64,000 nt of DNA from Chromobotia macracanthus (GCA_036877525.1 JAZGTH010000072.1:5683501-5747500), one strand, 5' to 3'; positions 40,654-54,100 are shown, counted from the first letter of the stretch. Made by a program: numbers and translations. The notes: generated by a model from the sequence alone, not told the origin.

Positions 40654-42174
40654 CAATCACTGAGCTCCAGCTGTCCATGTCCAACAGATCAATAGAGCTC
40701 TGAAGATAATGATGCGATTGTCAATAATACAGTGTGTCAAACACGCAAGAAGAATGATGAAACATCATTCATTACAGACAGAATTATTTAATCTTCATTT
40801 CTCAGATCAGTGCTTGCATAACGACAGGAAGTGACATCATTACTGTGAGCTACGCCTGATTCTCAGTAATATAATGTAAATAATGTAGATAGGATTTAGA
40901 TTACAGGTTCAGTTCATTCGGGTCTCTCTCTCTCTTTTATTTCCAGGACTTTGATGTGTCTCACTCTTTTGCGTCTGTAGCAGCATTGTGTTCAAAATGA
41001 GTTGTTCAGAATGAATTCAAGATAACTGCCACAGGAATCATTTAGCTGCAGTTGAAAGCTGCATTTCTGTATTATATTCGTGCATTGAACGTTCAAATTT
41101 AAAAAATGTCAAATTGATGTAAATGTGATGTCAGGTTGAAACCGTTGTTGGCTTTAGATGACAGAAAGAATGTGAAAAATGTGAGCTAGTGCGTTAACTG
41201 TATTCAGGGCATTAAAAATGTAATTTCACTGCCAACACTAGATTTCTAATCCTAATAAGCGGGTAAATAATTTGTCCTGTTCTGGAAGGAGAATTAAGTG
41301 TTTGTTAGACCTTGCATTGATTTCCTACAGCATGTCACATTGTATTTGAGAGGAGTTGTACAGTACAGTACAGCGTGTAAGATTACTATGAGATGTAGCT
41401 GTAGAAGAATCAGAGCTGCTGGAGTTACAGGAAATGCAGTTCATGATTTGTCTATTGCAGGGAATGAAGCACTATGAGAATGGAAAGACACAATCATCAT
41501 CTCTTTAACATCTTCAGAACTGAGATTAAACAGAGAATTTGGTCTTCTCAGCTGTTAATCTTTAGATTCCAGTCTCAAACTCATATAATGTCTCAAACTG
41601 TGCTCAGAGGACCGAAAACTCAGTCAGAGAACTCAGATATTTCTCATTAAAATGACTGATCTGAGCTGTGATATTCACATACATGTTAATAATAGTTGAT
41701 CTAAAATGACTTCTCACTCACTTATATCAGCATTTGACTCATTTGTGTCTGATTTTAGGACCAGCCAGGCCCTTAGTGAGGATATCAGATGGTAATACCA
41801 CGGTACTGTTATATATACCACAGTTTTGAATGAACATTATGGTACATGTTAGTGGAAATGTGCTGTCTCTGCCTGTCTGCTTAATTAATATCTGGAACCA
41901 CTTCAGGAGAGAATTAGAGTCACGTGTGCTGTTGAATGTGTGTGGATGGAGTGACACAGAATTAGTATGTAGGAGACAGAGGAGGAGAGAAGCCACATTT
42001 GCATAGAGGATTACTGTGGCTTTATAACTCAGAATTGATACCGCTGGCGACACAGCCCAATCAGAACCTGTGCCCGGAAACCACCTCAGGGGAGCTCTCA
42101 CACACACACATACGCATGTAAAAGCAGAAGTGTGTGAGCCACAGATGTGTGAGCATCTCCTCTTACACGTTTAT

Positions 42175-42176
<2 letters not shown>

Positions 42177-42207
<31 letters not shown>
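42177..42207 (+). repeat. GA microsatellite
   Basis: This is an uninterrupted GA run of about 31 bp, purine on the sense strand. Confidence 0.93.
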
Positions 42208-42210
<3 letters not shown>

Positions 42211-42686
42211 ATCTTTAATGTTTGTGATTTGATTAGCACAGCTCTTTCATCATTCGTCAGATCTGAGAGTGACACTTGATCTCTGTAATACTGTAAATGA
42301 TGACATATGTGGCTAAAGGCATAAAATGAAGACATTGCCTGTAACAAACACCCGACTGAAGAGGATGTTCAGGTCCAGATGAACAGAGATCAGAGGAGTT
42401 TAGTAAACAGGATTCTGAGCTTCATTGTTTTTCTTTTCCATCCGCATCACAGTGGATGTTGATCACATGCGCGTTGATCTCTGCTCTGGAGACCTGTGCA
42501 GCGGTTCTGTACACGGTGATGTGATTGCGTGTATGTAGTAATGACTGACAGATGAGCTGTGTGTGTATGTGTCACTTCAGTTTTTCTTTCTATGAACACA
42601 TACATGTCCACCAAACAAAGTTGAAAGCAGCAATAAGCCAAGAGAGTCTGACACACACTGTAAAACTGTGGTGAAATCGTCTGTGT

Positions 42687-42714
42687 TTGTGTCTGTCTGT
42701 CTGTCTGTGTGTAG
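42687..42714 (+). repeat. TGTC microsatellite forming the exon 3 acceptor tract
   Basis: TGTGTCTGTCTGTCTGTCTG runs into TGTGTAG, directly before exon 3. The tandem TGTC units take the place of a normal polypyrimidine tract, so their copy number sets the upstream side of the 3' splice site. Confidence 0.9.
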
Positions 42715-42858
42715 GTCTCGTGGTTCGGGAGGCCAGCATCGAGATCACCCGTCAGCAGGTGGAGGAACTCTTTGGTCTGGAGGATTTCTGGTGTCAGTGT
42801 GTCGCTTGGAGCTCGGCTGGAACCACCAAAAGTCGCAAGGCTCATGTCCGCATCGCAT
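42715..42858 (+). CDS. unc5c: unc5c exon 3: second half of Ig1
   Basis: This exon completes Ig1. It begins after GTGTGTAG at 42714 and ends before a consensus GTGAGT donor at 42859. Both junctions are phase 1, and at 144 bp it can be included or skipped without shifting frame. The split first codon joins the final G of exon 2 to make Gly. The exon then encodes RQQVEELFG (13-21) and the Ig F-strand motif FWCQCVAW (25-32). The two cysteines of that motif, 27 and 29, pair with the two in exon 2 in known UNC5 Ig1 structures. The segment SSAGTTKSRKAHVRIA follows. The last base, T, completes a Tyr codon with exon 4. The acceptor sits just downstream of a TGTC microsatellite, which is unusual and is discussed separately. 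Confidence 0.96.
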
Positions 42859-43233
42859 GTGAGTCCACGCGCACGTACATGCACAGTCTTTAACTTTACA
42901 GTACATTACTGTAACTGTCCAATCATAGAAGGTGCCAGAAAACTGGTCCTGAAGATCATGTAGATATGAAACTATATCAGTATTAACACACATTTCTAAC
43001 AGGGTGAGTGGACATTCAGTGGAATATTAGGATTTGCTTGCTTTTCCTCTCATGGTATCTTGTTGTGTTTACATTCTTGTGGTCTGGCTCCCAGTCTGGT
43101 GTTTCTAACAAAAGTCTGTATCCATAAACTGACCAATCACAGCGCTTCGTTTATAAACTGATGCTGACCTCATTCTTTCCAACAGTTCTTCTGGCTGTGT
43201 GTTTGTTTTTATCATTCTGCTCCAGCAGTCAGC

Positions 43234-43420
43234 GGTCCCCATGAGAAAAAATGGTTATTAAACATACTAAGTGATGCTTTCTGAAAATGTAAACATGTAA
43301 AACGGTTTGTGTGGTTAGGTTAGGTTTAGGGGTAGGGGTAGTGTAGGGTGATATATAGTTTGTACAGTATAAAAGTCATTATGTGTTTGGAAAGTCCCCA
43401 CAAAGATAGCTGAACACACA
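43234..43420. repeat. Dispersed cyprinid-type repeat with GTCCCC ends
   Basis: The segment begins GGTCCCCATGAG, contains GGTTAGGTTTAGGGGTAGGG and AGTTTGTACAGTATAAAAG, and ends AAAGTCCCCACAAAGATAG. I recognise this order of motifs as a repeat that is very common in carp-like genomes, without being able to name the family. The TTAGG-like part resembles telomeric repeats only by chance. There is no ORF. Confidence 0.55.
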
Positions 43421-43838
43421 TTGCCATTATTGTGTCTTGATTTATTTGTTTGCTGGGCTCTGTAGTCAGAATCTCTTTACAGTGTGTCTCTTTCAGTGTG
43501 AACGTGTCTGGTTGGGACGCCTCATTAATCTAAAAGTTAATCCCCCTCACTCACCTCCTGATCTCCATGTCGGCCTTTAGCTACAGTTAGCAGCAATTTA
43601 TTGATTCTGTCTCATGCAGAAAGTGACAGCAGACAGAGGAGTTTCACTGTTCACACACTGACCTGAGACCTGTTAGATGCTGTTTATTATTTCCCTGTTC
43701 AGTTACATGTGGAACAGCTGAGCTGGTTTCAGTTCAGAGCTTGTCTTTGTTCTGCTGTAATCATTGCAGTCTTTCTTTCAAATCAAAATAAATTCCTAAT
43801 AAAATCTCCTGACTCGACTGAAGCTTTGTCCCGCGGTC

Positions 43839-43840
<2 letters not shown>

Positions 43841-43892
<52 letters not shown>

Positions 43893-43897
43893 TTCTC
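43841..43897 (+). repeat. CT microsatellite
   Basis: This is a CT run of about 55 bp with single A and T interruptions, pyrimidine on the sense strand. Confidence 0.93.
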
Positions 43898-45109
43898 TAA
43901 TGGAAACACCACCATCATTTGGCTCTTTTCTGTCTATGTGCAGCAGAGGTTTTAATCAGGGGGTAAGTAACACTTACGGGTGATAAATAAGCAGCGTTTT
44001 GTTGTTGTGGGTCAGTGATCAATGGAAGCTCCATAAACTTCAGCAGCTGTAAAGTCTGATGGAGGAGATTCATTGAGGCTGTGATTTGTTGTGCACTTCC
44101 TGTTTGAGTTATGAGGGGACGAGCTTCGATCTGGACACACACACACATACACTCAACAGGACAGTTAAAAGCTCCCAGACCAGAGAAAAACAGTGAGTGA
44201 ATGTGTGTGTGTTCAGAATATAATACAGAACACACTGTGAGAGAGCATATCCCACAATGCATTTCCAGTGTGAATGAGCTTGAAGTGTCCGCTGTGATAT
44301 TTAACTCGCTTTTTGACACAGTATGATCATGTGACAATAATCCCTTATAGCAGCATACTGAATGTATACTGTTTAACATACTTTAACACAAACAGTAGAC
44401 AGCATACAGTACATACTGTACAGTAAGAGGTTTGTTAGTTTTTCTCAACGTAGCCCGTGTCAGTTCAGTTTCAGCCAGGCGGGTGTGAACACAGATGTAA
44501 ATGCAAACTCTGAAAAGTGATTCAGACTCAAAAAAAAATGATACTTTTATTGTCCTGCAAGTAAAATGCCAAATTCCTGTACTTAGTGTAGGAGACCGCA
44601 GTGATTCTGTGCTGCCAGCGTCAGTTTACACACACTGGGATTAAGACCAGAGAGTTAAACTATGTAAATGGCCCTTAATTCACTAACTTGTGTAATTTAG
44701 CACAAGTAGCAGAACACATCCACTTTATGTAATTGTTTTCATGTGTCCACGTGTGCGGCCTCTGCCTGGCAGAAGAGGCTCATGGGATTGCAGCCCTGCC
44801 CACCGGCCGTCTCTGAGTCCGTCACATTCTATGGTTAGATATTTCAGAGATGTTTGGCCTGGACTCTTTCATATCTGAGAGCAGCTTTCATCGTCTCAGC
44901 CAGTACAAGCTGTTATATTTTCCCCCAAAGCTTTCCTGTTATAAAAAGATCTGAACAATTTTCATGTCCAGTGCCAACAAAAGTCATTTTGTTGTGTGTG
45001 TCTCAAATCTCAAAACAATCTCTCTTAATTTCCTGGCACATTCTCATACGATTTCAGAGTTTGTCTTTTATATGAAAACACAGAAAATGAGCCTGTACCA
45101 AGCGCTGGT

Positions 45110-45200
45110 GTTTGGTTTGGTTGCCAGGGCCTCGCTACGGTATGTGGTTGCTAAGGTGTACTGAATGTTTTGGCATGTTGCTAAGCAGTTGCTAGGGCCT
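45110..45200. repeat. GTTGCTA-family dispersed repeat
   Basis: GGTTGCCAGGGCC, GTGGTTGCTAAGGTG and GTTGCTAAGCAGTTGCTAGGG occur in succession. They form a short irregular cluster of the same motif found at four other places in the window. Confidence 0.6.
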
Positions 45201-47205
45201 TCTTTTATGTTAGTCTCATTAATATTTTTACCCACGTTTGTATCAGCTCGTCTATACCTGCAGGTGCAGTTTTTATGAAGGTAGAACGCCTTAAATTTTT
45301 AGCTTTTCTCTTTATCTTTGATGAAGCTGAACATTTTGTCTCTGCAGAAACACAGAAGTCTTTGTCGTGTATTCCTGTAAGTATTGAGAGTGAAATATGT
45401 GAGGAACATCTATCTTTTCCACCTGCATTAATTTATAATAGGCAGAGAGCTTGTACAGCACCTCATATCACAAATGGCGTTGTAATGCATTTGGCCCATT
45501 AGAGGTGGTTATAAATCCAGCGTGCGTTTGTGTGTCGAGCTCCGCCTCACATTATTCACCACTCAGAGTTCTGGCTGTGAAACGGCACAGAATATGATCA
45601 GCTTCTGTCCAGAACCCCAAAATGCTTTAAACTGGGGGCGGATGGGCGCTCACTTCAGCGGATGTTGAGGTGAGGAGGAACCTGATGAAAATCCTGTGAC
45701 AGCCAACACACTACATACCAGAAGAAATTCAGAGAAGAGACTTGAATTTTCATGCATGACAGTCAGAAACTGTTCAGAAGAGAGAGACAGATTTGACAGG
45801 AACACACTCCTCAGGCGGCTCGCCAGGAAGCTGTGAGTCAGCAAACAAGCCAGTCTTTTAAACAACAACTGCTTTAATAAATATGAGCTCATTTGATACC
45901 TAAGAACATAGCTTGGTGTTTACTTCACTTGTTTACTTGATAGAACTCTTCAGACACATGAAATGCCACAAGGAGACGTCGACCCTATTTGTTGAATATG
46001 TGTATCACATATCAAGAGTTAATGTATTAGACAATTCATTACAGCTCCAGCTATAACCAAAGATGTTCTTTCTGCTGATTTAAACACACACACAGATACT
46101 GTCATGAGACAGGATGATCATTAAACTGGTTTAATGAATCTACAGTATTTAGAAAACTCTGTGGCTAAATAAAATGCTAATTTAAATAATTACAACGTTC
46201 ACAATGTTGTTTTATTATATATCACCAGAAAACTCATAGTGAATTTTTGATATGTTATCCAGGTGGTTTTGTGAAGCACTTTGAGTAATTGCTTGTCTAC
46301 AGTTTGTGTGTGTGTGTGTGGTCAGTTTAATATCACACTGTGTGTGTCAGTGAAGGGTGGCTGTGTTTTTGTCATGTGTGGAAGTGGTTTACTCTGCCAT
46401 GAAAACAGCCTCCAGATCTTTCTGAATCGTTTGATGTGATGTGACATGTTTTGTGTGTGTGGGGTCGTCCGTATCCTCTGATCCATCGCTACATGTAATT
46501 ACTGATCAAAATAATAATGTGTTCACTCTAACAGCCCCTCATACGAGTAGACAGACTTTGTGTGTCTGTGTGTGTGTATGTCCTCTTGGCATTCTGTATG
46601 TTTGACCTTGTGTTGCTGTGTATTTGGACACCCACAGGGCAGCTTCCTGTCTCTGATCTCAGTGCCACAATAAAGCGTCCACGCTCGCTCAGTGTCTGTC
46701 AATGTGGCATGGGAAGACACGAAGAGAAAATCATAAACCTTTAGAATGAGTGACCCAATAATGACATGATGTTGAGTGGAAGATCTGACCTGAGATCAGA
46801 CGAGAGTCATGAGAACATTTTCTCCTTGAACGGCTGTTTTTCTTTGCCGAGTGCTGCTTTAAAAATCAGTGCTGTAGTCTGAAAGATTGATGCTAAATGA
46901 CAAAAATCACTAAATAAATCATTTTATATCACTTGATGTTTATACAAAATGTAAATACCAGCCCTGTGTGTAGAGATCATTTATATTTACAATCACAGAG
47001 AAGCTTTCAGTAGCTTAGATGCAAGTACATTTCCCATAAGGCCTTGTGCCAAAAAGTCAAAGAGCAGTCTTGAGTTTTTATGTGGTTCTGTGGTATTATC
47101 AGGGTATTTTTGGAGCACCGTGTAAATACATTATGATGTTGAATATGAATTTGGTAATCATTCAGTGTCATTTATGTTGCTGACCAGTTAAATGCTCTCT
47201 CATTT

Positions 47206-47254
47206 GTGAGTCACTTTAGATAAAAGCATCTGCCAAATTAATAAATGGAAATGG
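47206..47254 (+). mobile_element. SINE/LINE-type 3' tail
   Basis: GTGAGTCACTTTAGATAAAAGC followed by TCTGCCAAATTAATAAATG matches the conserved tail shared by many teleost SINEs and their partner LINEs. The preceding 100 bp may be a worn body, but I could not identify promoter boxes there. It is probably an old, inactive fragment. Confidence 0.65.
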
Positions 47255-47420
47255 AAACTTCTTTTAATTCGTTTACTTTAAAAAAGAATCAGGTTGCTAC
47301 ATGGCTCTGTTCATGTCAACCTACAGCTAGATTCAGCCAGTCCAGCTCTCCAGAATATCTTCAGAACATCAGCCGGATCAGATCCAGAGTCACAGAGAAT
47401 TACTGCGGGATATCTGACTG

Positions 47421-47421
<1 letters not shown>

Positions 47422-47455
<34 letters not shown>
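47422..47455 (+). repeat. GT microsatellite
   Basis: This is an uninterrupted TG run of about 34 bp. Confidence 0.95.
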
Positions 47456-47459
<4 letters not shown>

Positions 47460-49942
47460 TTATTATCTCCGTAGTTCAGTTCTTGTAATGTTCTTCAGTT
47501 TAAGCTCTCAGTTCTGTGAACGTGGCTGTGGAAATCATTGGCCATCTTGGTTTTGTTCTTAGCGGTTTGCTGTAGACAGTAAACACCCACATACTCAGCT
47601 GCTTTGCTTCTGGAAGTATTTTTCATTCATTTTCTCAGAGGCATTTAAAACATCATACTGTGAAGAAAGAGTGCGTCTTTCCATATTAATGAATGTTATG
47701 CAGTTAGCTTACGTTCAGTGGGTCAAGGCTTGTTAGTTAGCATGCTTAAGTTTCTGTCTCAAACGTGGCCATTTGTTCTAATAAAACTTATTTTTCCAAG
47801 CAACAGTTTCTCAGTATAATACAGTAGCTGTTTTGCTAGTTTATGTTGTATGTTTGCTCTTTGACATTTATTTTTGAAAGCAGAGTCAGACATTATCTCA
47901 AACATGCGTCGCCCACATAAAAACCTCGTTCAGGCCACATCAGAACGCTGGTGCTCACGAACACTCGTCCATGACTTTGATTGATTGATTGTCATTTTCA
48001 GAAGCAGAACCCTGCAGAGCTCTGCTGAGGCGTTGATGACTGTATAACACGGCTGCTTCAGATCTCAGTGGCCACGTTATTACCATCTCCACCCCCCTAG
48101 CAAAACACAATATACATCTAATGAACCTGCGGACTGCTGGAGCGAGACACTGTCTCTCTCTCCAGTTCCTGATGCTCTCATCGCACATCCAGTATGGGAA
48201 CGGGCAGAAATATTGGATTTTTATTAGAGCGACACGTGAAATCTCTCCATTCGTCTCTATCTCTGTGGACCTCTGTGGACGAGCAGAGATGGAGGTGTGG
48301 TGAGTGAGATGGAGAGCGCCCAGAGGAGAGCATGTGAGTCTGGATCATCCATCACTGTCAGCAGCAGCTCTGAGCCAATCAACCGCTCTTCTAAATGAAT
48401 GACAGCACCATCAGCCAATTGCTGTCAGTTCTGCTGCTCCACCCTCCCTCAGGTCTCACCTTCTGTAGAACACACTGACATTTTTCTCCTTTGGCAATAT
48501 AGACAAAACAGAGAGGCAATTATGTGCTGTCAACAAAAGGCGATCATTTGAAGAATATTTCAGAGAGCTAGCCATGGTTGAACTGAATGTTGAAAACTGT
48601 TTGCTATTACAGCCATATTTAAAACTTCATAGACACATTTTTACTGTCTGTCTGAAGCATTTTGAGTCTTAGGCACATGCATGTGAAATAATTGTATTAC
48701 CCAATTGTAAACCCAAAAATGCTGTCTAGATGGACGGCTCGCTAGGTTTTGAGACGCAGCACCAGTGCAGTATGAGGTAATCGCTCAGGGCAGCTGTACA
48801 CTCCACACAGAATTCAAATGTGTGTGTGTGTGTGTGAACCAGAGATGTGTCCATTTATCATCATGACAGTTCTTACCCATCATAGACCATATATAGTGAC
48901 TGACACTGACAGAGATAAGAGACAGAGAATATGGTCTGGAAAATTCACTTGCTTAAACATAAATCTGAATGGAACTGGTCTAAGTCAACAGGAGATAAAT
49001 AGACACTGAAAAGCACGCAGCAGGATTGAGACCGGTGCTGTTTCATTTCTCGTGTAAGTCGATGGTGAAGTGTCTAATCACATTAATATGCGCGTAAAGC
49101 ATAAAACTCATTACACAGGCCTGAAACAGCAGCCATCAGCATGTACTGCGCACTGTCCCACCATACTTTATTCAAGCTCTAAGTCAAATATGTACCTGAG
49201 GAAGCAGAAGACACAGTGAGGTGCAGCGCATGCTGAATGAACTCCTTACAGATGAGTATTCCTGCAGGATTCAGTGCTAAAGAAACTGAGGAGATTGTTG
49301 AAAGAAGAGACCTTTGTTCAGTCCAGCGCTAAAACTTTTTTAAAATAACCTGTCAGTTATTCTTTTAGGTAATGAAGATTTATTGCTTTTAAGTTTGTTT
49401 AACTGCAAAATAATTTATTTTATTTCTTTTGCAATGTTTTTATTCCAATTAAACACTTTTATAGAAAGTGTAAATGTGGTTATTTTTGCCCCAACAATGA
49501 ATACTTGATCCAAATGATGATTATGTTTGATTGACATGTGAGTTTCTCATGTGATGTATCTGGAGTTTAAGCTCTCTGTCATGCTGTGCAGTAGTCTTTT
49601 AATGACAGGTCTGAGTCCGAGCTTGTGGTCTTTTCTCAACGCCTATTTTCCTGTCTCCCTGTCTCCCATCTGATTTCCATAATCTCTCCACAGCCTATCC
49701 AGTAAAGAGTCGAGTGGCTTTTATATATGCATATCTGTTATAAATGTGTGCTTTCACTGATGCAACATGATGTCACTGATGTAGGGACAGCAGGTGCATG
49801 TTTCATCCCTGATAGATGACTGTTTTCATTATATTTATTCTTAAAAATATTTTGAAGCTGTTTAAGCTGCTACTAGGAATAACTCTGAATATTAGACATC
49901 ATGGACACGGCACACGTGACACTTTTCTCTGTTTCCTCACAG

Positions 49943-50046
49943 ATCTCAGGAAAACATTCGAGCAGGAGCCGCTGGGGAAGGAAGTGTCTCTGGAACAGGA
50001 AGTTCTGCTGCAGTGTCGTCCACCTGAAGGCATACCTGCTGCTGAG
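49943..50046 (+). CDS. unc5c: unc5c exon 4: first half of Ig2 (C2-type)
   Basis: This 104-bp exon opens the second immunoglobulin domain. It follows the acceptor TTTCCTCACAG at 49942 and ends GAG before GTACAA at 50047. It enters in phase 1, with AT completing Tyr, and leaves in phase 0, so skipping it alone would shift the frame. The peptide begins YLRKTFEQEPLGKEV and reaches the first Ig2 cysteine at residue 25 (LLQCRPPEG), then GIPAAE. The YLRK...FEQEP and QCRPPEGIP motifs are strongly conserved in UNC5 proteins. The donor departs from consensus at +4 to +6 (GTACAA), the same hexamer used at the end of exon 6. The next residues, Val-Glu-Trp, come from exon 5. Confidence 0.95.
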
Positions 50047-51060
50047 GTACAAACATGCTCTCCACTGATGAATTTTATATTGAATTACAGATTAGCGTTT
50101 GTTTCAGAGGCTGATGCGAAGGTAACTCAATCACATCAGCTAAATGTCAGACTTTGTTCAGAAACGTTTACCTCTGCGGCCACCTGTTAATTCACATTTA
50201 ACCGCATGGGATGCATTGATTGCGACATCGATTGTAGCTGGAGTGGGCTGTCACGCAAACTCAACAGAAGAAAGTTTTAGCTGAACAGAATTAATAGAAG
50301 GTGACTGTAAAGGATTCAGTCTTTCTTCTCAAATCATTCGTCTTTACAATAGCAGAGAAAGTCGGCTACATCTCTCCAGCACAGCGACAGTCGCAGGCGA
50401 ATCTAGAGCGAAACCTCCTGCAGGCAGATTAACCAACTGAACGGACAGATTTTGACGGAGGGTTTAACTCAAACGCCCCAGGCTGTGTTTATCTCTGCCT
50501 CTTAATCATCTTAACATGTGTTATGACGACCATCATTAACTTAAGACTATGTTTAGCGCACTCTCTTTCCCAGCAGACAGAAAAGCACTCTGGAGGAGTT
50601 ATATTCAGGCATTAATCTGAGCACACAGGTTTATTTTAATAACGGCCCCTGATGTTTGGAGGACGAGGGAATGTTGAGGTATAAACGTGTGCATGTTTGT
50701 CAGAATGATCAACAAAGGCTTTTAATAGGAGAAACTGTCGGCTGCTGCGGGGTGAAGTGTGAGCATTTGGCCGTGTGCAGATAAGCGGTGTTTTTCTGCA
50801 CTGCTGTTGCTTTTCAAATATAGGTTTGAATATTTGCTGAAGGCCAGTCTGTCATCACATGCTTTTTAAAGATCACAGAATGACCACTTGACTTTTTGTG
50901 GTTCAGAACAAGTTGTTTATTTCTAGTTTGGGTTGAAAAGAAAATCAATGTGAATGTTCAAGCAAATTAAATTGGCTGCTTTATTATTTTTTAATTAAAT
51001 TTTAATAGAAGAAAATTATTTGTACATTTGTTTGAAGAAAATGTGATAGTTGTTTGCATG

Positions 51061-51151
51061 TGTTTGCTGTAGGGTGTTGCGGGTCGTTGTTAAGGTGTTG
51101 TGCATGATTGTTAGGTGTGCTGGGGGTTTAGGGTGTCCTGAGGGGTTGTTA
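51061..51151. repeat. GTTGCTA-family dispersed repeat (degenerate)
   Basis: Repeated words such as GTAGGGTGTTGCGGGTCGTTG, GTTAAGGTGTTG and GGGGTTGTTA form an irregular cluster akin to the GTTGCTAAGGTG repeats at 45110 and 60073. Confidence 0.5.
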
Positions 51152-54100
51152 TGATGTTCTGTTGTATTCAAATCAGTCTGAGCAATAGTAATAGCAATTG
51201 TTTTGAGTCATCAGACTCAATTATAATTAGTATAAAGCAATTGTAATTATAATTAGTTTGGATTGTGTAGCACACGTGCTGTGTTCTGAGAAAGGAAGTG
51301 TGTTCTGGTTCAGATCAGAATCTTCCCACAGAGGAATGCGTTTGGAGCTTGTGGGATTTCAGGCGAGAGTGTTTTCTTTGATTTCCCCCTGAATGGACAC
51401 ACGCTTGACCTGGTAAAGACGAGTTAAGAGACCAGAACTCGGACGCTCTTAAAGCAGGTGGAAATACTGACAGAATAAATAGGCTGTAATCAGACTGGAG
51501 CTGTTTGCACAACTCCTCAGACCAGGGGAATCATTTCTTTTAAAGACGCAGGACCTGCATCGCAGTGTTTGGCAGCAGACAGACTGTGTGTCTCACTCTC
51601 GCATTAAAAGTAATTTGTGTTGGAGAAAACTGGGCATCACAGATGGCGTGGCTTTACTTCCACTTGGCATATTTTGCTGAAGTTATTTTCTCTTTTACCA
51701 TTTGTTTGTGGCGTGATGTTTTTCATACACCATTAGGGCCGATGCAGAGATATTTCAATATTCTTTTTCTCATTGTAGTTGGTTACTTCATCTTAGATTC
51801 TTGTTGGAGTAATTGTGTTTATTCGGACATTCATAACACTCAAATCATGAAGTCATATCATGAAGTTGATGATGTCACCTATGAGCAAACGCTGTGTGTG
51901 TGTGTTTTTGGAGATGTTCAGGTGTGTACTGAATCAGAGGACTGACACAGATCAAATTCAGTGAGGTAAGAATTCTGAGACAGTAAATAATGCGGCCGCA
52001 GGGCAGCGATAAACTCGCAGAGCTGCACGACTGCTGCTAATGACATCCTGCGCATTTGCTGCATAAAGTAACAGAATGGCCTTCTGGGTAATTACATCCA
52101 GAGACAGAGGGGCTGCTGAGTGTACGTGAAAATAAAACAGCATTCCATTTATTTTAGTCCATTTGTGAGTTCATTAAGAAGGTTGTGAAGTATCTGTGTT
52201 ATCTGAAGTTAGAACTTTTATTTTTCCACAGAGAAAAAAATGTAATAGCAGAATTTCTGGTGAAAGTCAGCACAACAAATAATCCTGAAAAGACATTCGC
52301 CAATCAGAGAACTTTGGCTTTTTTTTGTGTGTGTGTGGCACACTGCCTCTCTGCATCTGTTGCAGTGCTGGCAGGAGTCAGCATGTATGAGCTGGTCTGA
52401 TCTCAGGCCAGTGTGAGCACGGTGGGGCAAGAGCAGAGGTTATCCCGGACAGACTGAACATCAGTACACATCAGACTCAGGACTGCTAACACGAGATGTG
52501 TTTGTGTATCATGAGTGACAGCCAGACGCTTTACCTCACCTCTGAAGTAAAGAAACGGTTCCATTACACTGATGAGTTGGGTTTGTAATGTAAGAACACA
52601 ACTCGTGGTGCTTTGCCCTGTCTCACCCACCCATCTGTCTGTCTTACCCGTCTTCCTGCTTCTCTTTCATCACTGATTCATACGGCACTCTGCTTTTTGC
52701 AGGGGAGGAAAATATCTGTTTATTTTGGGCTGCAGATGCAGGAAACAGTATCTTAGAGTGTCACAAGAATTTCCCTGACATTTCTGAACTGATCCAGACA
52801 GACACAGTTGGCTTGTGGCTCAGTCTGTGTGTATGTATGGAAAAACGTGATGATCGTTCTATTAAAGGGGAAAATCTCTGCTATCTCACTGCAGCAGATG
52901 GAAGGCTGAGTGAGAGAGTGAATGTGACGAGCAGTCGTGTGATCCCTCGAGTTTGTCATCCGTTACCCACAGAAGAAAAACTGGCTGATTATACACCTGG
53001 ATTAGACTGTAATCGCCTATTGTTGTCCTGGGTCGCTCAAATTCTGCCTCTGACTTTGTTATTTTGGGTGCAAGATTTTTTGGGCCAAGATTTGTTCTGC
53101 ATTTTCCACTTTAAGCAAACGATTGTAAATGTAAGCGTGTTATTTCATGTGTGTAATTATAGACAACATTTCTCTGACACTGTTTTTGTAAGGGAAGGAT
53201 TATAAGTCAAAGACATTCTCTGAAAATGAAGAATGATTATAATTACAGTGCTGATAATCTGAGATTAGTAACCATATCTTTGTCTTTAACGTGATGTATT
53301 GGGCTTGTGTTGTTAAATGTTTCTCTCAACTGATTGATGTTATATAATAACTGAAGCCACTCGTGGGTGGCCGTTATTTGCAAATGTAATCAAAAACATG
53401 ACTAGCAGCGTACGCGAGAAACACATTATCATAACAGTTCTCTTTTAAGAGACACACATTGTTTGGATTGCTGAATGTCACCTGTGAACATGTCTTTTGC
53501 ATTTTAAATGTTTGATTTGTTTGTTCCTCAGTGTGTGAAACACTTTTGCTTTTTTTTTGGGTTAGTACTGATATTAGTGCTGTACCAAAGTCTGATAATT
53601 CGTTAGTTCTCGCTACTCTAGAGAGACAGAGACACACACGGCAGCCAGTTGGATGGGAGCAGAAGTCGAGACTCTGGTGAGATGGAAACTTCTAAATCAT
53701 CTTCCAGGAAGTTCACGTCTGTAGCAGCTTCTGTTCTCGACAGATGAATCCCCAGCCTTTCTGACTCGCCTCGAACCCTCACAAAGCCCGGGCTGCTGGA
53801 ACAGTCTTATCTAATGTGCCGCAGATCGGGCCAGCAGACGCAAACCCATGCAAAGCAAACAGGCTGCAGACATTTATCTTGGCGCACTGACGGAAGTGCT
53901 GTGAAATACTGCAAGTGGTTTGGAGAATAGCAGAGCAGTTATTCATATGTGCTGCGACTGCATTAGTGCACTTCATTCAGAGCCGCAACGCATTTGAGTT
54001 ACTCACATATGTTTCCATTCTCTGTGCATTTGTAATGCACTAAATGAAGTACAGAGGAAAGAAAACCTTGTTTGTCACTATAATAGACTTCTGCTTCTCA

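Larger units (their letters stand above)
37409..42714 (+). other. unc5c: unc5c intron 2 (5306 bp)
   Basis: This phase-1 intron has donor G|GTCAGT and acceptor GTGTGTAG. It holds the 18/19-bp minisatellite (38907-39558), a CT-rich stretch (39697-39860), a small GAT/CAT trinucleotide run (40631-40653), a GA run (42177-42207) and the TGTC microsatellite at its 3' end. The part at about 40180-40440 is non-repetitive and could be conserved noncoding sequence. No other exon was recognised. Confidence 0.9.
42859..49942 (+). other. unc5c: unc5c intron 3 (7084 bp)
   Basis: This phase-1 intron has a consensus GTGAGT donor and a TTTCCTCACAG acceptor. It holds a dispersed repeat (43234-43420), a CT array (43841-43897), a GTTGCTA-family repeat (45110-45200), a SINE/LINE-type tail (47206-47254), GT runs (about 46559-46578, 47422-47455, 48818-48836) and otherwise unremarkable sequence. 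No other exon was recognised. Confidence 0.9.

Noticed and set aside
43310..43350. Telomere-like GGTTAGGTTTAGGGG words
   Set aside because: They are not a regular TTAGGG array and are part of a dispersed repeat, so no internal telomere is claimed.
51565..51945. 126-residue hydrophobic ORF in intron 4
   Set aside because: It is Phe/Ile/Val-rich because the local DNA is T-rich. There is no family resemblance, no promoter and no splice support.
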